Assembly (NCBI RefSeq): GCF_051014445.1
Contig: NC_135136.1
Location: forward strand, 43,348,001-43,412,000
Origin: Colletes latitarsis
Taxonomy: Eukaryota; Arthropoda; Insecta; Hymenoptera; Colletidae
Reading direction: 5' to 3'
DNA: 64,000 nucleotides
Part shown: piece after piece, positions 36,721 through 49,232 of the stretch
Position numbering within the stretch: position 1 is the stretch's first letter
Layout of the letters: every line of letters begins with the position of its first letter
The notes under the pieces: model-generated
Told to the model about the DNA's origin: nothing
The model's input: only the letters and a program-made list of their open reading frames with translations
Databases searched by the model: none
Position numbers and translations under genes: made by a program

Positions 36721-39524
36721 TGGCTAACATGATTTCAGAAATAAAAAATAAAAACACTTTTTTCGCAATTCTAAACTGCAATACGCTCTTAAACTTGTAC
36801 TAATGAACTTGCCCAAGTTTTATACAGTGGTCGATCTTCATGATTTGGCTATTGTGTAAAACTTGAACAAGTTAGCCCTTGTATTTTAGTTTATAAGCTT
36901 CCGGAAGTTTCTCCTGCGCTCATTTCCATTCGAACAATATCTGAAATTGTACCTGCAGCGATCAGCAGACGTTTCAGGTTTCGAATGACCTTGTTTTAAC
37001 GTCTCTCTAAACTAAAAGAATCTCTATTCGTTACGTTCTTTAGTAGTTTAATTCTGTAGCGTTATAGCGTCTCTCTAAAGTAGCAGAATCTAAATGTCCA
37101 TGATCTTCTGGTTATCAGGTCGCTTTACACACCATCTGCAATAGATGCTTTTGTACAAAGATGATGCTCTGAATACGTAGCATTATAGTATCTCTCTTAG
37201 TAACTATGCTTTCTCTGCAGAGTTGGGAGGAAGGCTCACTGGTCATCTAACTATTAGTTTTCCATTCTAGTAGAATCGCCTCTGTAGTTTTGTCACGGTG
37301 TGTAGTGGACTGAATATCCAATTTCCGGTCACCGAGTCGATGATGTATTGTTATCATTTTCAAACGCAAAACTCGTTGAGGACATGTTCGCATTGAAATA
37401 TTAAAAACATATAATATAAAAACAATATTTTTATTTAGCCAATTGCTATGGCAGTTGCTTCTCTCACACGCTATACCACGTGCATATTTTGTATATATCT
37501 AGCGACTCGCCTCGGTGAACGGATTATAGATTTGTTTAGGAAGTCTCTGTACCATCGTCGTAGTTCTCTTTTCACGTATATGTATAAACATTAGCTTCAA
37601 TTTAATAGCAATACCCAAGTCTCTTCTTCGAAGCGACAAAGCAATTTATGGATTTCCATTCCTCTTTCGTTTCGTCCTTTCTTTTTCTCTATCAGTATTC
37701 GTCGAATGGCCAGTAAGTTACTCGCAACCACAGAAAGGATTTCATCTTCAGTGTCCTCCCACGACGACACACGGCCTAATTCGTCAGCGAAAGCTTCTGA
37801 AAGAAGAACGAACGAATCGAATATGCATCTCGTTCGACGACACTTTCCACTTAGGAACTGCGCTTAGGACAACTCGCGAGCGTAGTTTTATCTTACAAGA
37901 TGCCTGTGATTCTCTTCCAACCCGATTAGCGGGTAGCTTTTAGCCAAACCCGACGATGAATTGATCGCCCATCCCTGCGTTGGATCCTTCGAGACGCGCT
38001 CTCGATTGTAAAACAAAATTCTAATGCACTATGGCTTTCCGTTTCTCTTTTTTTTTCCACGATGACACTGGAGTAGTCAATAGTATAAATCTTTTGTCTC
38101 TTCTTGTTTCTTGTTCCTTTGTTTTCTTTTCTACCGGCTCTTTTATGCTTTGATCGTTGTACAGACTGAGCACAAATTCGACGCTCTTTCATTGAGGGTT
38201 CTTCCCCGTTTCATCGCTCAGAATTTTCCATTATCTTTCGTTTGGCGTAAATTTGGTTGCATCCTTAAAATGAATTTATATTTGAAAAAGAATTACGCGA
38301 GTCCTCGACAACGAAACGACGTCCGTCGCAAACCGCACCTAATGGAGAAACAATGTAGCGCCGGAAATTTTTGTACGTTTGTAAGATTGTTGGAAATGTA
38401 TGCACCGTGGGCGCAAGTGTTCCAAAATAGACGATAAAACTTATACGATAAGGATCGTTCGTTAAATACTATCGGGTAATCCCATGAACGATGAGAGTAT
38501 TTGAAAACAAATAACTTGTTTGTATTTGTTGGACAAGAACGTACACAATTTTACATGGTATCAAAGATTACACGATTCAGAAGAAGCCAGTTATTGTTGC
38601 TTCCATAATTCCTATGATCGTATTTTTTAATAAAGCAATCAAGGCATGTACGAATTCAATAGCGCAATTTTAGGATCTTCGATCACTATTTTTGGGTAGA
38701 ACGCAAATAGATAGTAGAATCTAATTTAAAAGTGTTATCGCTGAATTTACAGGCGTATCATGCATCTTAGAAATAAGTAATAAGTCTAAGTAAACGTGAA
38801 TTCCCAGACCTCTCGTTTATCAGGTCTATTTTTAGTTATAGTACTATGTCATAGTTGGTGTATAAAGATTAGCCAGGGTAATCAAGTTTAAAAAGTCAAT
38901 TCGGGTGTATGCAATTGCAGTTAATAAGGGGAGGCTACGAATGTGGAAATCGATTTTGCGCAAACCTTGTATCACGCTATAAAGAAAGAGATCATTACCA
39001 GATGGTCCCTTCTGAACCGTGTAACTTTTCGAGAAAGAAGTACCTATTTTCGTCAGTGTCCATAGTTTTGGAGATACTCGATTTAGAATAGTTATCGAAT
39101 CATCCAATGTTTAGGTTGAATTTTGTTCTATAACTTATTCTTCAACGACTATGAGTAAGTTTTGCTCATTTATAAATACATATAAGTTAACTCCAATTCT
39201 ATGGATGTTGTAATACACTATTCATCTTCAAATTCGTAGCGTGTTTCGTACATCTGACTCTTTTTAACGAAAGTTTTCTATTTACACTAACGTTTATACC
39301 AAAATAAATTATGGGATCACCCAATAGCTGACCCTACGTGGGATTACGACTCTAATCCTTTGAGGTCCAGCAGCTTTATTGTATCGAGACCGATGGAATT
39401 GTAAATAGAGTATCGTTAAAAAGCAATAACTTGTAAGGCTACGTTTACTAAGGTTCACTTTTTTAGATGAATTTGTATTAAGAAACTTCCAAGTATTATT
39501 AGGTATAATCAGCGGCGTATGATT

Positions 39525-39565
39525 CGAAACTTTGTCGTTCGAGTCCCGACGGAAGACCTCAGGGG
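39525..39565 (+). repeat. Short tRNA-like relic
   Basis: GCGTATGATTC is followed within 20 bp by GTTCGAGTCCCGAC, which has the look of a tRNA with its anticodon arm deleted (B-box and T-arm intact). Too short to be functional. Confidence 0.25.
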
Positions 39566-39848
39566 ATTACAACTTCGTGAAAATGGAGACCGAAAATTGT
39601 GCTTACTCCGTACATTAGATACTGTCACGACTCGAAAAGGCATTTTATGATCGCGTTCCGACTTTTTTTTTTTATGTTTCGACCATACATAGTATCGCGA
39701 CACCTTGTTGTACTTCACTTTTAGAGGATAGAGAATTAGAATTAACTTATTGCTTTCTTGTTACGTATCGTTATGTGATTCCCTCGTTCCTTAGCCACAC
39801 GTGGCAACGAACGTCAATACAGGATGGAGTTGTTTCTTCCTTTCTGAT

Positions 39849-39852
39849 CCTA

Positions 39853-39879
<27 letters not shown>
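39849..39879. repeat. Long poly-T run
   Basis: About 29 T in a row, followed by ATATATATAC. It may be the tail of a retroposed copy on the minus strand or a slippage tract; no neighbouring retrogene was recognised. Confidence 0.8.
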
Positions 39880-39887
<8 letters not shown>

Positions 39888-40247
39888 TACACAGAATGAG
39901 TCAATAAGAACTGTTATCTAAAATAAATCTTGTTAACTATTAGTTTGATTAAAAAACGTCACATGAAAAAACAGATTCCATCCATTTTGCGAGGATCTTC
40001 AAAAAGAACAAAATCCATTAAAACGTTTTTTAATAAAATGAATAGATATCAAGATATTTTAAGTAGTAGTTCTTATTCACTCATCCTGAATATGTATGTG
40101 GTGAGGCTGGAACTCTCTGAAACTTGTATCTACGTATAAGAGATAATGTGATAAGTATTTACTCGAGTTTCGTCGACGTTGTAACACGATGTGCAAGTCG
40201 TTAGGCAATTCTAAGAAACTGATGCCACATGTGTAAAGAGTTCACAC

Positions 40248-40474
40248 CAAAGTTGGGCAAAATGTAATTTGACTACATTTGCCACCATACAACTATACAT
40301 AGTTACACTGTAATTGCATTGTAACCACGCGGTAATTTTAATGTAATTAGATTGTTTCTACACGCTTCAAAGATTTATAATTATCATTACATGACAATTG
40401 GACGGAAATTGCCGTGTGATTACATGAAATCGTATCGTGGTTAATATAATCGGATTACATTTTGCTTAACTCTG
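40248..40474. mobile_element. hAT-like MITE with TCACAC direct flanks
   Basis: 227 bp that begins CAAAGTTGGGCAAAATGTAAT and ends with the near inverse ATTACATTTTGCTTAACTCTG. The inside is rich in GTAAT/ATTAC. A direct TCACAC stands on both sides (40242-40247 and 40475-40480), as expected from target duplication. The end sequence resembles CAnAG-type hAT ends. No transposase. Confidence 0.6.
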
Positions 40475-42200
40475 TCACACATTGATACATGTTTTGAGAG
40501 CACTCACAATTTTTTTCAATAAAAAATATTAACAATTGTAGGAGTTATTGAAATATATCTACAAGGTGTGTTAAAAAATATGCCTGACATGTTGACATGA
40601 TTACGGCACTTCTGCTTCTCTAAAATAGACGAATCAAAACTAGAACTAGAACTCGAGTTATCGTGTCAACATGTTTCAAAAATACGATTTCAAGAAAAAA
40701 GCGTTTAAAGTTTATCATACAAATATTCAAAGATTGGTTGACTTATCATAATATCTTTTGTTTACAGAGAGGGTGGGGATAAGCAACTTTAACAAAACCT
40801 ACATCTCACCACTGTATCTACAACTTTTTTGTTATATTTCCTAGTAAGTGTAGACATTCCGAATAGAGATGAAAACCCTTTCTTTTCCATGTTCCATCTC
40901 CTAATACAGTTAAGGGTGTTAGTGAATTATCAGCTTCTTTATTTTTCTATTTTGTTTCTATTTTGAAACATTAAAATTCTCCAATCCATTCAGGAGTTAT
41001 GACGTTTTAAAGATTGGCATGAAATTTCAGGGAAGCATTTCTGACCTCGTATTAGATTTTCGGTAAGGAATTTTTTTCTCGAAACTGAATAGGAATTTGG
41101 GGGTATGTGTAATGACCAAAAATGATTGTAATCGACCCTGCAATCGTAAATAATTTTTTTAGGATGATTTGAAATTTTTTAATTTAATTTTGTAATAACC
41201 GTAACGAAGCCTTAGTCAAGAAATTGATATTCTTGATTTTCGTCTCTAGAATCTCCCATTAAAACTATTGTGGTTAGAAAAAAATGGAAGAGGAAAATTT
41301 TAGTTTTGTATGGCCAATAGGATAGTTTATAGGAATTTCGCATGTTTACATTATTTTTCGAGAAACGTAGGTGATCAATTTTTTAAATAGAATATTCGAA
41401 ATGTTTCTTTCATTTTTGATCTTATATGACCTCAATATCATTTATACATAAAAATATATTTAAAAAGCAGTATTTTTCAATATAGTATGTACCTTTATTG
41501 TGTAGTTAACATACACATTCAGCTATCATAAAGTCTCACAAACTATTTCCTTGTATTCTTAACATAACACACAATACTAATGTTATTTCATATAAAGCAG
41601 ATTCTTTATAATTTACGGTTCCAACAAATTATCTTATTCTTGGTAGTGAATCGGTGAATACGAAATTATTGCGCTTGGACGTTTGCAATATTATACTTAT
41701 GTTTCGGTAGTTGGTGGACCGTGAACACGAAGTGAAAAAACTGCACAAATTATACTAACATATAAATAATCTAAGTCATAGTTAAAATTGACAACTCTAT
41801 TGCGTGTACAAGCAAAAAAATTGGATGCTTCCTCGTATTACCTAACATTTTTACAATTACACGTTTTATATCAATCAAAATAATACAAAATTAATCGTGA
41901 CGATTATGACGCGCGTAAGTTATTTAGTTACTCTGCACGTTGTAGAAAGTTATATACAAAGCTCAATAGCAAAACGTATTTTCGTTTCAAAAATTTACTA
42001 TGTAATATTCGCTTTCACGGTAGGTAATACACTGAAGCAGAAATTGATTATAATACTTGTACAGGACAAAAAAATGCACTAGGGTGTACATAGTATTATA
42101 CATACTACTCACAGAATATAAGTAAATTATATTCTAATTATAATATATACGATATATTGTGTTTAGAGAAACATGTAAGTAAAAATTATCGTACTTCAAA

Positions 42201-42222
42201 GGGGTTGGGGGAGGAGGGGGGG
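42201..42222 (+). other. G-rich tract, possible G-quadruplex
   Basis: Three to four G-runs (4, 5, 2 and 7 G) within 22 bp in an AT-rich setting, about 440 bp past the SF1 stop codon. The plus strand is G-rich, so in the SF1 transcript it would be C-rich. Confidence 0.5.
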
Positions 42223-42659
42223 CATTATAAAAATGCGTTTGGCGTATCACTTACATTTACACTTATAAGAAAGCTGTAGGTACACACAATTAGTTCGAAA
42301 ATAATGGTAACCAAAACTACAATAGATGTTTCCCCTTTTTTTGCTGAGCACAATATGTAGTCAAAGTCGTAACGATACGTTGCAAACCTAAAGCCATTCC
42401 TTTTTCTTTCTTTTTATACACATTGTATGATCCGTCAAGTGGGCTGACAAACTGATTCTTGGCCGAGCCCTTTCCACTTATAAAAGACAAAGCCGCGTAG
42501 GAGAAAATGATCGTTTAAAATTTCGGGTCGCTCGAACTAAATAACAGTCGACTGTCTTCGGTTCGATATTATAATCTATTTACTGACACGACCGATAATA
42601 TTATTTCTCTATCGTACGTATGAAGAAGATTCGATTAGATGAACGGATAATTCTTTACA

Positions 42660-45600
42660 CTAACTAGTTGGCGGAGGTGGCGGTGGTGGTTGCGCCAATA
42701 ATGTGGGCAAAGTATTGAGATCGATGCCAGGCGGAGCCGGCGTTTGTTGTTGAGGAGGAGGTGGAACAGGCGCTGCCGGCGGCCATCCGCCCATTTGTTG
42801 TGGTTGCCAACCTGGAAATCCTGGCGGTGGAGCTGTTCCAGGTGGAGGTGGACGCATTGGTCCTTGTTGTCCTTGTTGCCATGGCGGAATACCCATACCT
42901 GGTGGTGGAATTTGCGTTGGTGGCATTTGTCCGGGCGGCGGTGGTTGATTGTTTCCAGCCATCCAAGGCATCAACGGTGGGATATTTGGTTGAGACGTAG
43001 AACCAGGTGGCGGTGGAGGTGGTTGCATTACGCCAGGCGGAGGAGGCATGCTAACTGGTGGTTGCCACTGCATGTTCATACCATTCATATTGTTTACTTC
43101 TCCTTGACTCCACGGCGGTGGAGCCATTCCAGGTGGTGGCATCATTGGGCCACCTTGCATCATCTGAGGTGGCGGATGTGCCGGTGCTGCCATTAAAGCA
43201 CGAGGTGCTTGTTGTCTAAAATATAATTATTTTAACTTGTAGCTTATTCCAGTTTCTAGAATTACTCTTTATCCTTTTGTATGCTTTAAAGAATGTGAAA
43301 AAACAAAATTTACCTATCGAAGAGACCAGGATAATTAGGATTCGGGTTTGGTTGACGCGGCTGCCCGCTTTTGGACCTATCAGGTGGTGGGCCTTCACCC
43401 AATTCTGCCATAAGGGACATGTATTCTTCGTCTATTTTGGCTTTATCACCACCTGGTCCCATTCCTCCCATTCCTGCAGCAGCTGGCCCACCTTGTCCAG
43501 GTCTTTTGGATCGACAATCGCGTGCGATATGACCTGCTCCTCCACAACTCGAACATACTATGTTATTCGTTACGTTCGGTTTATCGGGGCACTGTATTGA
43601 TAAAAAGAAAAATTAAGTTAAACATCTGATGGTTATCGAGTTGTGTTTTCAAGTTGAAAAATTAATATACTAACCAGCCATGATTTATGATCTGATGCGC
43701 CACAATTGGTACAACGTGGTCCGTCATTTTCGCGCAATGTTCCATTAAGTAATGCCAGTTCTCTAAGTTGATTACGTCGTAAATCATTTTGTCCTTCAGG
43801 TACTTCCACACCTTGTCGTATAATTTCATGAATCTGTTTTGAACAAACATTTTAATTAAAATACGCGTGTTAAATGCGCTCGATTGTAGTAAAGAACGCG
43901 ACATACTCTTTCGACAGCCTTTTTTACAGCGTCCAGATTGTTAGCAGTAATATATGCATGAAGAGGTTCATCTTCGCCAGGCAAAGGCTGCCCGTCTTTT
44001 CTTCCAACTTTTCCTTCCTTTACAGAACCCTTGCCACGGATTATAATCTTTGCTCCGGTTTCCTTCTCCATCGCTGCAATATCGTAAAAATAATACATTA
44101 AATAAAGATAATATAATCTTGTTAAGTTTACTTACATTTTAATGTATTTCCACGCGGACCAATAAGCAGACCAACGAAATTGATATCTGGATGTTCCTCT
44201 TGAGGGATCATTACTTTATCGTGCACTCGTATTATCGGGGGTCTGGAAATAATAAATTGTAGTTTTTATATACATGTATCACATTTATCATGTATATATA
44301 CAAGAGTGTAAAATTTACTTGTAATCTGGTGGTGGTTTAAATTCTGGGTTAATTTTGAGAATCTTCTGAATAAGATTGTGACGTTCTTCTTCCAATTTAC
44401 GTCTGGTACGATATTCTCTCGTGTTCAATCGTTTACCATCGCTACTGTAAATGGGTTCTGGGGATGGTGATCTGCAAAATAAAAAAATAAGATCTCGTCA
44501 AGATACAAAGTTTGCTTCAAGATGGTACTAGCATACAAGCAACCTGATCCTACTATGATTAAGTGTGATTAAGTGAGGAAAGAACTGCTGATTATTAACA
44601 GAAAAATGGAAATTGGGACAATATTTTAATCGACTTTGCAAACTCATTAGGCTTTAGTCATTTCTTTATTTAACATATACTTCTTATAAATGGGATACGT
44701 TCTGACCATGTTGGAAAATCAATATTCTTTGCAACATAACATTTAAGACCAAGTCTTAGCTTTTTTCAACTGTTCTCATCAAATCAATTTAATATGAATG
44801 TTTGTATCAAATAATTTACCAAGTATACATATATACACACATGCATATATATATATAATTTTTTTAAAGCTTGGATCGAAAAAGTGAACAATTTGCAATA
44901 AAAAGATTATAGAATTCTAATAATTATTATTCATATATGAGGAAAATATTTGATAATTCTAAATCCAGTTGGGTAATGCTAAAAAAAAGATACAAATATT
45001 CTGTTACATTTGTCCAGGTAACCAAGTAATGAAACTGTTGGTTTTATATAAATATAATAGATAGATTGTAATTATACATGTAAAAAGAAGCAATATTAAT
45101 AGTTTTCCAACACTGCCAAAGTATCGAAACAAAGAATAAAAAATTATATAGTGTTAAATGTAGCATTGCTACAAGTCTATTCAGTAGGCAACCACTGGAA
45201 TACTGCGCGTTTGTGCACGGCAGATATCGGTATGATGTCAGCTGCTAAGATAGATCCTGTGATTATTAGGAAACAATTTTTTTGGGTTAGTTAATAATAT
45301 AGCTTGTATATCCTACTATGCTATATAATACTAATGAAACACAATAATATAAAATAATGGTTCCAGCTAAAATCAGAAAAGTTAAACCTATTGGAGTAAA
45401 TTAATTTATTAGAGAAATTAATGTGTATTTATTTAAGTTGAACCTGAAAGTAACGTAAGATTGATCTTTATATAATATTATGCTTATATTAGCAATTATA
45501 ATTTTATCAATTTCATTATTTTCCTGAAATCTGCTCATTAAAGTTGTAATTAAGAGTAAAAATCTATTGTAGTTAATTCTTAAGAAGATATATTCCTGTG

Positions 45601-47640
45601 GCGTTATAAAATTAAACAACAGAATTAAAGTGCCGTGCAAATCACAGCAACCTAATTAGGAAGAGTATCTATAAAGGTGCCCTATACATGAACTTTATTG
45701 CTTTATTACTTTATTACTCTTAAGAGTGTGAATTTAAAATACTTTACGATTATGAGATACGATAATGAGCCTATCAAAATTTGAATAAAACAGTCTGCAT
45801 AGGAACACCTTAAAATTTCCCTATATGTGCAAGAATATAACTATTTAAAAAATATATGGACTAGAATACCCACTGCATGTTAAACACTGCTACTACAATT
45901 GTACTTTAATTCAGAGATCCAATTGTATAAAAAATTTACAAACATACGCTATGCAATTATTTGTGTGCAAAGAATATATTAATGATACTAAATTTGAAAA
46001 TGGTGTGCCTAATAAATTCAAACGGAAAATGTTTTTTAACATTCAAATATTTACGCTAGCATGCATTTTATCTATTGCCCCAAGTGATTGATATTCATAC
46101 ATAATTATACTTTCTAACAAAGAGTTCCTCTTGTAGCAGTGTTTAATAAAAATGAATTAGTAAAAGAAATTGATTAGGGCAAACCAATATTATCAAAATT
46201 CATCTTCTGTGCTGCGTGGAGGCTTTAATCAAGCCCAATCTTTTCAAACAGACATCAGTATCCCACACTAATTGTATCAGAGCCATATCATAAGGCCCCT
46301 GTATTTATGGGCTGCTGAATGGTCAGTAGATAGGTATTGTAGATATGTAATGGTCATTTTTGGTATGTAAGTTTCTTTCAAACCTTTCCTCAGGGTTAAG
46401 TGGAATTCCAAGATCTCCAGTGCGTAGCTTCCTGCTGATTTCCTCAATTTGCAGCTGAACTGTAAACCAACGGGTTAGAGGGGGCGGAAACCCCAACAGT
46501 TAGATATTGCCAATGTGCCATAACCATATACATTCTATAATGTAAGCATGTTTCAAAAGTGTAGAGTATTCGCTTATGTCTAATATTCTGCAAATTTCCC
46601 TGAGGTAAATGTTCCCATAAATTTTATACATATATTCCTTTTCTCATACATAAAAAAAATCTATCTTTATATGCTTACTTAATGAATTACTGTAAAACAA
46701 AATTCTATAAATTTTGATAATATTCTACTTGTTACTCTACAAAATTGGCAATTCCATATTGCCAGTCATTTTTTTAAATTTCCAAAAGGTCAATTACCTC
46801 TGGCAATTATAAACTGAACTATACATACATACTTACATCTTTTACAGTACTATAAATTAGGTTTCAGTAATTTATACGCAGAAGCAAGATTCTTAAATCA
46901 TTTCCTGCTCATATACTTGTGTGTATATATATATATATAACAATATAATTACATTGAAACAATTAGAGGAATAAAGAGAATAAACTTACAGAGGTAAGCC
47001 TTCTCCTGTTCAGGAGTGAGGTTTGTTGGAAGAACCGTAGGCATGCCTGGTATAAAAGTTTTGTCATGTTCGCTACCGCCCCATCTAGTTTTCCTCCTCT
47101 TCCTACGTTCCTCTTTTGACTCTTTTTCCTGCTTACCATCGTCTAGAATATTTGTGAGTTAGTTACTAGCAATTAGATCGTGAAATATAAATTCGTTTTG
47201 TATTACATTTAGGTCTTGCTCGTTCTAACATTTAAAAATAAATAAAAACAGCCAAGTTATTAAACACTATACAACGTGTAAATATTAGACGCATAAAAGT
47301 GATAAGTAAAAGCCAATGGTGTGTACAGGTCTCGTTATGTGAAACAGTATGATTAAGCGAATTGTATACGTGAAATCGGGTCGTCCAATACGTCAATGGA
47401 ATGAAATCAATGTATAACGAGGCCAATTTGAAACGTACTTTCCGCTTCTCGTTTTCTAGTGTTGTTCGTCGTAGAATTAGGAGAATTGGGATTTATTTGT
47501 GTTCCATTCGCAATCGCGGCGCTCACCGCGGCAGCTGCTGCAGCCGCAGCAGCAGCCGCGTTCGCAGTCGCAGCATTTTGTTGCGCGTTTTGTAAGTAAC
47601 TTGGATTCAACAACGATGTAAAATTTCGTGACTGATTCAT
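42660..47640 (-). CDS. SF1: Splicing factor 1 (branch-point binding protein)
   Basis: Nine exons on the minus strand: 47439..47640, 46990..47142, 46384..46459, 44319..44471, 44136..44242, 43907..44073, 43675..43833, 43314..43591 and 42660..43215; phases close to 616 residues. The N-terminus has a run of 11 alanines, then the basic-Trp motif RKRRKTRWGG that binds the U2AF large subunit, and the coiled-coil helices with SPSP (ERSPSPEP), the known phosphorylation site. Next come KH (VGLLIGPRGNTLKSMEKETGAKI) and QUA2, which hold the branch-point RNA, two CCHC zinc knuckles (CTNCGASDHKSWLC, CSSCGGAGHIARDC) and a Pro/Gly/Met/Gln-rich tail of about 185 residues. It acts in the first step of spliceosome assembly. 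Intron 3 is 1.9 kb; the others are short. Confidence 0.95.
44472..46383 (-). other. Long third intron of SF1
   Basis: 1.9 kb intron, AT-rich, between the short exon ending in PEER and the exon starting with SPSPEP. No extra exon, RNA or clear repeat was recognised. Confidence 0.6.
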
Positions 47641-49232
47641 GACGCAAAATATGCCAGAGACGTCATATACGTCGGGTTAGCTGCGCGTCTACCAGCTCAC
47701 GAACGTTTTTCCCACAATCGGATAAAAGTTTATACACTAGAAAAATGGCGAAAATCGACTGACGGACACCTTTACCACTTTCATGGGCGTACCGGAGACG
47801 GATACTGCTTTCCGACTGAAATTAGTCAAGAACATTCTCGCCAGTTGGCGCTTCGATGAATTTTCGAACATCTTCGTCGCTTCACACGCACAATTCGCCC
47901 GAAGAAAATTCAGAAACGGATATTTGATTGGGAAAAGGTCGATAATTTTTCAAAAATCGAATAAATGTGATACATGTTACTCCATCGATCGTATGGTTTG
48001 TTCTACTGGCAATGTTTTATTGTTTACCAGAAAAATCTGTGTGCCTAAATGTATGTCTTTCATGGAGCATGAAGTTCACAGTTTGAGAAACAAGAATTGT
48101 AACGAGTAGTGAGTATACATTGCATAGTATAAGGAGCACGAATTCTACTACAGACAACAGTGATGTCATCACTGTGATGAAAAATTTAAAAAAATATCAG
48201 CTTGCCATAATTCCATTTTATGTATAGATTAATATTCTTTAGTAGCTTCGAGCTAGATTTGAAGAATTTTTAGTTTAACGCTGCGCTCGTATAGTACTGG
48301 TACTAAACAGTGTTACTAGACAACAGACCGATTTTAGTTTTTCAGCATTTTTTAGACTAAATCCTAATAACTTTATTTTGTTGTGTATCATTATTTAGTA
48401 ATGTAGTTACATTCGCAATATACAGCCGCCAAAATACATCCTTTTTTTTCTAAATCATACCTAAACTTTTTAACGAGATACATATAGGCAATCTACACCT
48501 CATCGACTGCATACATCTTATTAGCACATAATGAATAAACAATTAAGATATTTCCGAAGAACAATGCACCGCGCTGCAACGTGTTTGTTATTTTTCATTG
48601 GCCAGTCGATGTAGGCGATCCACACCTTACGAGTTGTATCTCGTTCGTCTATTGGTCGCGAAATATCAAATGTAATTGTCCGGATACCAAATTCTGTAAA
48701 TTCATAAATTTATTTTTAATTCGCGTTACCGCCGTACGTTTTACGCATAGATCAACCGAACTTTTCGTTAACATTTTACGCCGGTGAAATAAATCGCCAA
48801 GCATATCGCTTGACCGTGCAAGTAACGATACATCCGGCATTACATTCAATCACAACAATGGACTCGGACCGTTGGCTGACACTCGAGAAACGTGATGTAA
48901 CGTTACGCGTGTAACGTTCGAGCCTATTGACACCGGCATTGGAACGCTATGGTGTGTCTGTAATCCAATCGTCATGAATGTGATTGAACAACTGCTATCG
49001 AAAAACGTTTGACAGCTGTTTAAGGTTCAGCGTGATGTGCACTGGATTATTTTTTCTGAGCGTGAGAAACGTAGTTCTCCACGATATCGCAAGGCTCGAC
49101 GAGTGATTGGCAATGAAACTGCTACGTGGTTTTGACGCACTGCAACGCGAATGTGCCGCGGCATAATCGTACACCCCGAATGTTTTCCTTGATTATTTTT
49201 ACGTGTGAGGCTACGAAACAGTTCGCGATATA
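47641..49232. promoter_or_regulatory. Divergent upstream region SF1 / WDR48
   Basis: 1.6 kb between two start codons on opposite strands; it should hold both promoters. An inverted CCAAT (ATTGG) lies near 48650, and CG-containing words rise towards 48800-49200. A 108-codon open frame at 47783-48109 is not protein-like enough to call. Confidence 0.5.

Larger units (their letters stand above)
35111..42659. other. 7.5 kb gene-poor region between Stim and SF1
   Basis: No coding gene was recognised. It contains two copies of a TTAA-flanked MITE family (35831, 36665), degenerate short repeats near 37000-37200 (TCTCTCTAAA-type words), a tRNA-like relic (39525-39560), a poly-T run, a hAT-like MITE (40248-40474), a small inverted pair (about 40590/40660) and a G-rich tract (42201-42222). 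Both genes end towards this region, so their 3' UTRs lie at its two sides. Confidence 0.55.

Noticed and set aside
36800..36890. Inverted pair AACTTGCCCAAGTTTTATAC / GTAAAACTTGAACAAGTT
   Set aside because: Only about 19 of 23 bases match over a short distance, with no target duplication; too weak to call an element.
38844..39107. 87-codon minus frame
   Set aside because: Looked at as a possible transposon relic, but no recognisable motif and no neighbouring exon.
40590..40680. Inverted pair around CATGTTGACA and an ACAAGGTGTG start at 40563
   Set aside because: Suggests a small transposon remnant, but no matching outer ends were found.
42664..43196. Open frames on both strands over the last SF1 exon
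   Set aside because: Shadows of the proline-rich repeat; the minus-strand frame ending at 42660 is the one that joins in phase to the SF1 exons.
47783..48109. 108-codon plus frame between SF1 and WDR48
   Set aside because: Composition is not protein-like, no motif, and it lies in a divergent promoter zone; left uncalled.
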